Assembly (NCBI RefSeq): GCF_009674775.1
Contig: NZ_WKKE01000010.1
Coordinates: forward strand, 62,001-126,000
Origin: Flavobacterium sp. LC2016-23
Lineage (GTDB): Bacteria; Bacteroidota; Bacteroidia; Flavobacteriales; Flavobacteriaceae
Direction: 5' to 3'
Length of the DNA: 64,000 bases
Positions 59,191 to 64,000 of this stretch are shown here, one piece after another. Each line of letters starts with the position of its first letter. The first letter of the stretch is position 1. The position numbers and the translations under genes were made by a program. The notes under the pieces are model-generated. The model saw only the letters and a list, made by a program, of their open reading frames with translations. It was not told where the DNA came from and ran no database searches.

Positions 59191-59218
59191 AAAAGTCCCA
59201 GTTTTCACTGAGACTTTT
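59191..59218 (+). terminator. terminator of the GlxA-like gene
   Basis: Imperfect 12-bp stem AAAAGTCCCAGT / ACTGAGACTTTT with a 4-nt loop, right at the stop codon. Confidence 0.85.
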
Positions 59219-59234
59219 ACTTAAATTTATTCAT

Positions 59235-59271
59235 ACTTACGAAGCGATTTCCATACTCTTCAATAAGTTTT
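59235..59271 (-). pseudogene. duplicated 3' end of clpX (remnant)
   Basis: Positions 59235-59271 match the clpX terminus at 61415-61451 at 33 of 37 bases (differences at 59246, 59257, 59263 and 59267). In the clpX frame the remnant still reads NLLKSMEIAS plus stop, against [10 protein letters not shown] in the real gene. Most differences are silent, so this piece diverged as coding sequence before it ended up here. The copy lies on the far side of the three accessory genes, in the same orientation as clpX, as expected if the accessory segment entered at the clpX 3' end. Confidence 0.8.
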
Positions 59272-59464
59272 ACTTTCTTTTCTTTTTTATATACTTTATC
59301 AAATGATACACACATCCTAATAAATAGACTAATAATACTAGATAAAAATAATTTACCACATAAAAAGTATCTCCGATGCAAAAATCAAAATAATACTCCG
59401 AAAAGTAAAAAAACACAAATAATGAAAAACTGATTGTGGAGAATATTAAAAATTTACTTCTCAT
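59270..59464 (-). CDS. small two-helix membrane protein in the clpX island
   Basis: A 64-residue protein with two hydrophobic helices (about 5-22 and 35-58) and a basic tail (KYIKKKRK). Its ATG overlaps the stop of the preceding gene by 11 nt (ATGAGAAGTAA), so translation is coupled. Its own stop overlaps the edge of the clpX remnant. No family is recognised. As the last gene of the island it could be an immunity or anchoring factor, but this rests only on position. Confidence 0.65.
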   Translation of the reverse strand: MRSKFLIFSTISFSLFVFFYFSEYYFDFCIGDTFYVVNYFYLVLLVYLLGCVYHLIKYIKKKRK

Positions 59465-60050
59465 TTTCTCTTATTATTATATTGTTGTTAAAAAAAGCAT
59501 TGAACATGTTAAAATGCCCAAATATTGAATCTTGAAAACTAATGTCCTCAATAATAACATTCAGCATTTCCTCTGGAAATTTACTATATAAAAGTTTATC
59601 CTCAACAATAGATTCTATATCTAAAATTAAGTCATTTATCTGTCTGATTTCGGTATTATTTTTTTGTAAATCAGATATTTGTTCTTTAGAAAACCAGAGA
59701 TCAATAATGTTTTTTTGACAGCTAATTACATAATAGGGAATCAAAACACTTACATATAATGATATTGTATATAGTTCGTCATTTGATATTATTGTCAAAT
59801 TGAATGTTAGACATCTATCATCCCACTCAAATAAGGAAAAATCCTCAAATCCTTTTAATGTATAATCCTCTTCAAATAAATGAACTATCGCGTTCCGAAG
59901 AATTTTGCTTTTTTCAGAATCAAATTCGACTATTAGATCTTTAAGTCTTTTATATTCTGCAGTTGCAAAATATTTATCTTTTTCTGTATAAGCACAAATG
60001 TTCTTAGGATAGAATAGATATACTAAATTTTTTAAAACTTTATCAATCAT
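59454..60050 (-). CDS. hypothetical protein of the clpX island (candidate immunity)
   Basis: A 198-residue soluble protein from ATG 60050, 4 nt after the stop of the lipoprotein gene (an in-frame GTG at 60071 would overlap it). It is acidic and appears mixed alpha/beta (FNLTIISNDELYTISLYVSVLIPYYVISC, then DLWFSKEQISDLQKNNTEIRQI). No motif is recognised. Small acidic proteins immediately downstream of an exported protein with a linker and variable C-terminus are often immunity proteins. I infer but cannot show this here. Confidence 0.7.
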   Translation of the reverse strand: MIDKVLKNLVYLFYPKNICAYTEKDKYFATAEYKRLKDLIVEFDSEKSKILRNAIVHLFEEDYTLKGFEDFSLFEWDDRCLTFNLTIISNDELYTISLYVSVLIPYYVISCQKNIIDLWFSKEQISDLQKNNTEIRQINDLILDIESIVEDKLLYSKFPEEMLNVIIEDISFQDSIFGHFNMFNAFFNNNIIIRENEK

Positions 60051-60054
60051 TTTT

Positions 60055-61257
60055 TTATCTACAGTCTCCACCAGTAATAATATTTGTTTTATAGTCAGTT
60101 ACTCTGCCATTATTTGTTGCGTTAAAATTTACTCTAGCTCCATGAATGTATAGTGGATAATTATACTTTAATCTTTCCTCAAAATATAACCTAACAGTTA
60201 ATTCTGATTCTCTTGTATGCCCATATCTATCAATAACATCTTGCATTGCTCTTTGAAGGGCTCTTGCAGATGTATTTGCAGCAATTCCAGGAGTTATATT
60301 TGTATTTCCAACTTGTACATTTAAAGGTGTACCGAATGCTATTGGTTGTGCAAACTCAATTACATGTAATATTTCAACACCTTTTTCATTTAGTAAAAAT
60401 ACTTTAAAATGCACATTTTTAACTAAAGCTTCTTGCCAATTGTTAGTAGTTTTAGTAAAATTAAAACTTTCACAGCTGGGTGGTAAATCATCTTTAACTT
60501 CCGGAGCACTTGGTGTCCCGGTCCCTGCTCCACTACCACCTCTGGGAGAACCAATATAACCGCCACTTCCTCCTCCTATACCACTTCCTCCTAAAGTCGG
60601 GGTAAATCTTATAACTCCTCCACATCCTGCGCATCCTCCACCACCGCTACCACCAGTAACGCTAACAGGATCAAGTTCCAATTGCCAATCTGCAGGAGCT
60701 TTACGAGTTAGATTATATTCCTTTGCTTTTTCGCCATCAGGGAAAATAATCGCAGATGAAATATTTTTAACTACTAAACCCTTTTCAAATTCTGCTCCTT
60801 TTACAAATCCTTCTCTTAAATTCCATGTAAGGATATAACCACTAAAAGAATCGAGATTTTGAAAATCTTGTTTTTTATTTTCAAAGAAGGAAACAGCTTC
60901 TTGTTTTGGAAATATTTCATGTACCACTGCATCATATCCACTATCAGAGGGATATAAATATAATATTTTTTTTCCTTTATAATCTGAATTTTCAGGATTA
61001 TCCTTCATAGGTATAGCAATAGCCCCGGAAGCATTTTCTAATTTAACTGCATAAGCATTTTCCCAATTATATTCGATGTTTTTAAATGCCGCATGAAAAT
61101 TTTCTTTTGTCTTGTAGTTATCAAACCATGTTTTGGCTGATAGTAAATTTGTATTTTCTGTTTTTGATAAATACTCATCATTTTGGCATCTGGAAAAAAA
61201 TACAGAAACCAACAAAAGAGCACTTAAAATCGTAATTTTTTTAATTTTTTCTTTCAT
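60055..61257 (-). CDS. lipoprotein-like surface protein with glycine-rich linker, clpX island
   Basis: A 400-residue protein from ATG 61257 (MKEKIKKITILSALLLVSVFFSRC). The lipobox-like end is unusual, with arginine before Cys24, but the acidic QNDE after it resembles Bacteroidota export tags. An N-terminal domain (about 30-195) is followed by a glycine-rich linker (about 201-250, with a GCAGCGG motif) and a separate C-terminal domain (about 270-400: CESFNFTKTTNNWQEALVKN, then ARALQRAMQDVIDRYGHTRE). The three-part layout (anchor, linker, C-terminal module) and two following small genes suggest an effector with immunity. I recognise no toxin motif in the C-terminal domain. Confidence 0.7.
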   Translation of the reverse strand: MKEKIKKITILSALLLVSVFFSRCQNDEYLSKTENTNLLSAKTWFDNYKTKENFHAAFKNIEYNWENAYAVKLENASGAIAIPMKDNPENSDYKGKKILYLYPSDSGYDAVVHEIFPKQEAVSFFENKKQDFQNLDSFSGYILTWNLREGFVKGAEFEKGLVVKNISSAIIFPDGEKAKEYNLTRKAPADWQLELDPVSVTGGSGGGGCAGCGGVIRFTPTLGGSGIGGGSGGYIGSPRGGSGAGTGTPSAPEVKDDLPPSCESFNFTKTTNNWQEALVKNVHFKVFLLNEKGVEILHVIEFAQPIAFGTPLNVQVGNTNITPGIAANTSARALQRAMQDVIDRYGHTRESELTVRLYFEERLKYNYPLYIHGARVNFNATNNGRVTDYKTNIITGGDCR

Positions 61258-61359
61258 AATTTTATTTTTTTTTGAATGATTATTACTATAAAACAAACTT
61301 AATAAATAAATTCTTATAAAAAATATTTAATGTAGGAATTTATACTTATAAAGTATAAA

Positions 61360-61395
61360 AAAAAACCTGCTCAAACAAATGAACAGGTTTTTTAA
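61360..61395 (-). terminator. terminator of clpX
   Basis: Stem AAAAAACCTGCTCA / TGAACAGGTTTTTT (61360-61373 / 61380-61393, one mismatch) just past clpX on the minus strand, with an A-rich left side giving a U tail. Confidence 0.85.
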
Positions 61396-61416
61396 AATAA
61401 TTTGATTTAATTGAAC

Positions 61417-62649
61417 TTACGAAGCAATTTCCATACGCTTCAGTAAATTTTTATTCAAAGTATGTTTTGCATAATCTTTATCAATTGTCAGTACTTTATC
61501 GTCTGAACTTGGCAATTCGTACATCGCATCTGTTAGGATGGCTTCACATAATGAACGTAATCCACGAGCTCCGAGTTTGTATTCCAAAGCTTTGTCTACG
61601 ATAAAATCTAAAGCTTCATCCGAAATGCTGAATTCTACTTCATCCATCAAAAATAACTTCTGATATTGTTTGATTAAGGCATTTTTCGGCTGCGTTAAGA
61701 TCGCACGCAAAGTTTCCCTGTCTAAAGGATCCATATGCGTAAGAACCGGCAAACGGCCAATAATCTCCGGAATCAATCCAAAATCTTTGATGTCTTTCGG
61801 GATGATGTATTGCAATAAATTGTCTTTGTCGATGTTATCTACATTTTTAGAAGTAGAATACCCCACTGCCTGACGGTTTAAACGTTTCGAAATAATACGT
61901 TCTACCCCATCAAAAGCACCTCCGGCAATAAACAAAATATTTTGCGTATTCACCTCAACAAATTTCTGGTCCGGGTGTTTACGTCCTCCTTTTGGCGGCA
62001 CGTTTACCACTGTTCCTTCCAATAATTTCAACAAGGCCTGCTGTACCCCTTCTCCTGAAACGTCACGGGTAATGGATGGATTATCACTCTTACGGGCAAT
62101 TTTATCTATTTCATCAATAAAAACGATTCCTCTTTCGGCTTTGGCTACATCGTAGTCGGCTGCCTGAAGCAAACGTGTCAAAATACTTTCAACGTCTTCT
62201 CCTACATATCCGGCTTCAGTTAAGACCGTTGCATCAACAATAGCCAAAGGAACATCTAACATTTTGGCGATCGTTTTTGCTACCAGTGTTTTTCCGGTTC
62301 CAGTCTGACCCACCATAATGATGTTGCTTTTCTCAATCTCTACTTCGTCGTCTAATTGCTGTTGCATTAAACGTTTGTAGTGATTGTAAACCGCCACTGA
62401 CATTACTTTTTTAGTCTGATCCTGACCAATAACATACTGATCTAAGAAAGCTCTGATTTCTTTCGGTTTCTTTAAGATTAAATCCCCAACCAGTTTTGAG
62501 CTTCCACTTGATTTTAATTCTTCTAGTACAATTCCGTGTGCCTGTTCAATACATTTATCACAAATATGTGCATTGATACCTGCAATCAATAAATTGGTTT
62601 CTGGCTTTTTCCTTCCACAAAACGAACATTCTAATACTACTTTAGCCAT
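61417..62649 (-). CDS. clpX: ATP-dependent Clp protease ATP-binding subunit ClpX
   Basis: A 410-residue AAA+ unfoldase. The zinc-binding domain is [12 protein letters not shown]...HICDKC (C8, C11, C30, C33), Walker A is GQTGTGKT (114-121), Walker B is [12 protein letters not shown], and the pore-loop GYVGEDVE and ClpP-binding IGF-type loop region are present. It unfolds substrates and feeds them to ClpP. It is transcribed after clpP with a 165-bp gap containing a long hairpin. Its 3' end is the boundary of the accessory island, which carries a diverged copy of the last 37 bp. Confidence 0.97.
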   Translation of the reverse strand: MAKVVLECSFCGRKKPETNLLIAGINAHICDKCIEQAHGIVLEELKSSGSSKLVGDLILKKPKEIRAFLDQYVIGQDQTKKVMSVAVYNHYKRLMQQQLDDEVEIEKSNIIMVGQTGTGKTLVAKTIAKMLDVPLAIVDATVLTEAGYVGEDVESILTRLLQAADYDVAKAERGIVFIDEIDKIARKSDNPSITRDVSGEGVQQALLKLLEGTVVNVPPKGGRKHPDQKFVEVNTQNILFIAGGAFDGVERIISKRLNRQAVGYSTSKNVDNIDKDNLLQYIIPKDIKDFGLIPEIIGRLPVLTHMDPLDRETLRAILTQPKNALIKQYQKLFLMDEVEFSISDEALDFIVDKALEYKLGARGLRSLCEAILTDAMYELPSSDDKVLTIDKDYAKHTLNKNLLKRMEIAS

Positions 62650-62758
62650 TCTTTTTTAGTTACTAAGCTGCAAAGTTACTAAGTTTCTAAGATTTTTGAT
62701 CAAAACCTTAAAAACTTAGCAACCTATTAACTTTTTATTTTTGTTTCAAGTTTAATTT

Positions 62759-62801
62759 GTTTCAGGTTTCAGGTTGCCGGAGCTAACCTGAAACCTGAAA
62801 C
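62759..62801. repeat. 17-bp perfect inverted repeat in the clpP-clpX gap
   Basis: Arms GTTTCAGGTTTCAGGTT (62759-62775) and exact complement (62785-62801), 9-nt loop; each arm is itself a tandem TTTCAGG. It could attenuate read-through from clpP to clpX. Confidence 0.85.
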
Positions 62802-62814
62802 TTTAAACAAAATT

Positions 62815-63489
62815 TTAGCTTCTTCTCAACACTTCGTCAATCATTCCGTATTCTTTAGCTTCGTCAGCTTTCATCCAGTAATCACGTTCGCTGTCTTTAT
62901 GTACTTTATCGAAAGTCTGACCTGAATGTTGTGAAATGATGTTATACAATTCATCTTTCAGTTTCAGCATTTCACGTAAGTTGATTTCCATGTCAGTTGC
63001 AACTCCCTGAGCGCCTCCTGATGGCTGATGAATCATTACTCTTGAATGTGGTAAAGCGGAACGTTTTCCTGCAGCACCTGCACATAATAAAACGGCTCCC
63101 ATAGAAGCTGCCATTCCTGTACAGATTGTCGCTACATCCGGTTTAATGTATTGCATCGTGTCATAAATTCCTAATCCTGCGTAAACACTTCCTCCCGGAG
63201 AGTTTAAATAAATCTGAATGTCTTTTGAAGCATCAGCACTTTCTAAGAAAAGTAATTGTGCCTGAACGATATTCGCGATCTGATCGTCGATACCTGTTCC
63301 TAAGAAGATAATTCTGTCCATCATTAATCTGGAAAACACGTCTAATTGAGAAATATTCAACTGGCGCTCTTCGATAATATATGGAGTCATATTGGTCGGG
63401 TTCATTGCAGCTACGATTTTGTCATAGTACATTGCGTTTACTCCCTGGTGCTTTGTAGCAAATTTTTTGAATTCTTTACCGTAGTTCAT
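62815..63489 (-). CDS. clpP: ATP-dependent Clp protease proteolytic subunit ClpP
   Basis: A 224-residue serine protease with catalytic triad S129 (GMAASMGA), H154 (VMIHQPSGG) and D203 (RDYWM). The N-terminal extension of about 35 residues precedes the mature start near MTPYIIEERQLNISQLDVFSRLM. It forms the tetradecameric chamber used by ClpX. Gene order tig-clpP-clpX on one strand is the classical arrangement. A terminator after tig and repeat copy D separate it from tig, so a separate promoter is likely in 63490-63580. Confidence 0.97.
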   Translation of the reverse strand: MNYGKEFKKFATKHQGVNAMYYDKIVAAMNPTNMTPYIIEERQLNISQLDVFSRLMMDRIIFLGTGIDDQIANIVQAQLLFLESADASKDIQIYLNSPGGSVYAGLGIYDTMQYIKPDVATICTGMAASMGAVLLCAGAAGKRSALPHSRVMIHQPSGGAQGVATDMEINLREMLKLKDELYNIISQHSGQTFDKVHKDSERDYWMKADEAKEYGMIDEVLRRS

Positions 63490-63581
63490 ATTTTAAGTGT
63501 TCTAAGTTTTACGTTATATCTATTCATTCTCCATCAAAGGTTATACCTCTTTCTAAAGGATGTCAATTTGTCTTATTTCCA

Positions 63582-63715
63582 GCCCGGATAGCAGTGAAAA
63601 GCTTTTTGAAATGACAACTATTTTTTGTTGGTATAAAAAAGCGACCAGCGGAAGCTCTTTTTTTACCTTAACAAAAAAAGGCAGGCATGAAAAAACTTGT
63701 AACGAATAGCCGGAT
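63582..63715 (+). repeat. dispersed intergenic repeat, copy D
   Basis: Left end CCCGGATAGCAGTGAAAAGC, right end AAACTTGTAACGAATAGCCG. The middle is longer than in the other copies and contains a further TTTTTTTACCTTAACAAAAAAA pairing region (about 63658-63680). Confidence 0.7.
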
Positions 63716-63754
63716 TAGCTCCTGAAAAGTAATCAAAAATAAATTAAAACAAAA

Positions 63755-63783
63755 GAGCGTCAGGAAAAAACTTCCCGACGCTC
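63755..63783 (-). terminator. terminator of tig
   Basis: Stem GAGCGTC / GACGCTC extended by GG/CC pairs, followed on the minus strand by TTTTGTTTT. Confidence 0.92.
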
Positions 63784-63806
63784 CAATATATTATTCTTTT
63801 TAGAAA

Positions 63807-64000
63807 TTATTCTCCGTATGAAGCAGCAATAAATTCGTCATAAGTAACTTCTTTAGTTGTTGGATTTGCTTTTTCTTTAAAGACCTCTAACAATTTTTCA
63901 GCTACTACCTGCTCAGAAAGTCTTTTTACTTCTTCCTGGTTCGATAAAACTCTTGCTACAATTCCCTGTACTTCTTCGTCAGTTGGGTTTGTTTGTCCGA
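63807..64000 (-). CDS. tig: trigger factor, C-terminal part (5' end outside window)
   Basis: The minus-strand frame enters at 64000 and ends at the TAA at 63807, giving about 64 residues: NPTDEEVQGIVARVLSNQEE...VAEKLLEVFKEKANPTTKEV and the end FIAASYGE. This is the C-terminal helical region of trigger factor in Flavobacteriaceae, and it lies upstream of clpP as in most bacteria. The ribosome-binding and PPIase domains are outside the window, so the call rests on the tail and on synteny. Confidence 0.85.
   Translation of the reverse strand, partial: GQTNPTDEEVQGIVARVLSNQEEVKRLSEQVVAEKLLEVFKEKANPTTKEVTYDEFIAASYGE

Larger units (their letters stand above)
63490..63806. other. 317-bp tig-clpP spacer
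   Basis: From the clpP side it holds a near-consensus minus-strand -7 (AACCTTTG, one base off) around 63535-63542, repeat copy D (63582-63715) and the tig terminator (63755-63783). No gene seen. Confidence 0.6.

Noticed and set aside
60055..61257. Considered as an ordinary secreted lipoprotein with no link to toxins
   Set aside because: Not fully rejected, but the glycine hinge, distinct C-terminal module, coupled small genes and the duplicated clpX end together make an exchangeable cassette the more useful reading.

Overview
The window comes from a Bacteroidota chromosome, most likely Flavobacterium or a close relative. The evidence is low GC, promoters of the flavobacterial type (TAnnTTTG at -7, sometimes with TTG at -33), a type IX secretion plug protein, a T9SS type B (CHU_C) cargo protein, a folK-deoxynucleoside kinase fusion, a fused ACT-SerB, and intergenic spaces full of hairpin repeats. 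No rRNA, prophage, insertion sequence, CRISPR array or SusC/SusD locus was found. Two tRNA genes (Leu-UAA and Gly-GCC) lie at 37.3-37.5 kb.

Layout. 0-8 kb: end of a GxxExxY gene, a methyltransferase, an SNF2 helicase, the T9SS plug protein, apaG and pruA. 8-11.3 kb: accessory segment with an orphan gene and a lipoprotein/cytolysin pair; the second gene is a cholesterol-dependent-cytolysin-like (CDCL) protein lacking domain 4. 11.3-20.8 kb: rsmG, desaturase, aminotransferase, a DUF2383 protein, a small outer-membrane barrel, a U32 (RlhA-like) protein and a compact operon (membrane protein, purT, DUF6370, Crp-like). 20.9-26.1 kb: glyoxylate shunt (aceB, aceA) divergent from an XRE/ScfR-RamB-type regulator, with a 14-bp palindrome between them. 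26.5-28.3 kb: pirin and YceI genes whose promoters share a 22-bp motif at identical spacing. 28.5-37.2 kb: AraC regulator, DUF983, fabD, a RelE/ParE pair, EamA transporter, galE, a sugar aminotransferase, waaA and small proteins. 37.6-53.6 kb: mutS, DUF1573, an RNA methyltransferase, the lectin-like T9SS cargo, folK-dNK, sppA, an AsmA-like protein, a glycosyltransferase 9, DUF2797 and GH3. 54-59.2 kb: serB, then six alternating VOC and SRPBCC genes divergent from a GlxA-type regulator. 59.2-61.4 kb: a small island of lipoprotein plus two coupled small genes, inserted at the 3' end of clpX and bounded by a second, diverged copy of the clpX terminus. 61.4-64 kb: clpX, clpP and the end of tig.

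The most interesting parts are the CDCL cytolysin with its partner lipoprotein (candidate antibacterial pore-former plus immunity or partner), the clpX-terminus island (candidate exchangeable effector/immunity cassette), and the shared pirin/YceI operator. Functions of the accessory genes are inferred from sequence reading only. No database search was run.
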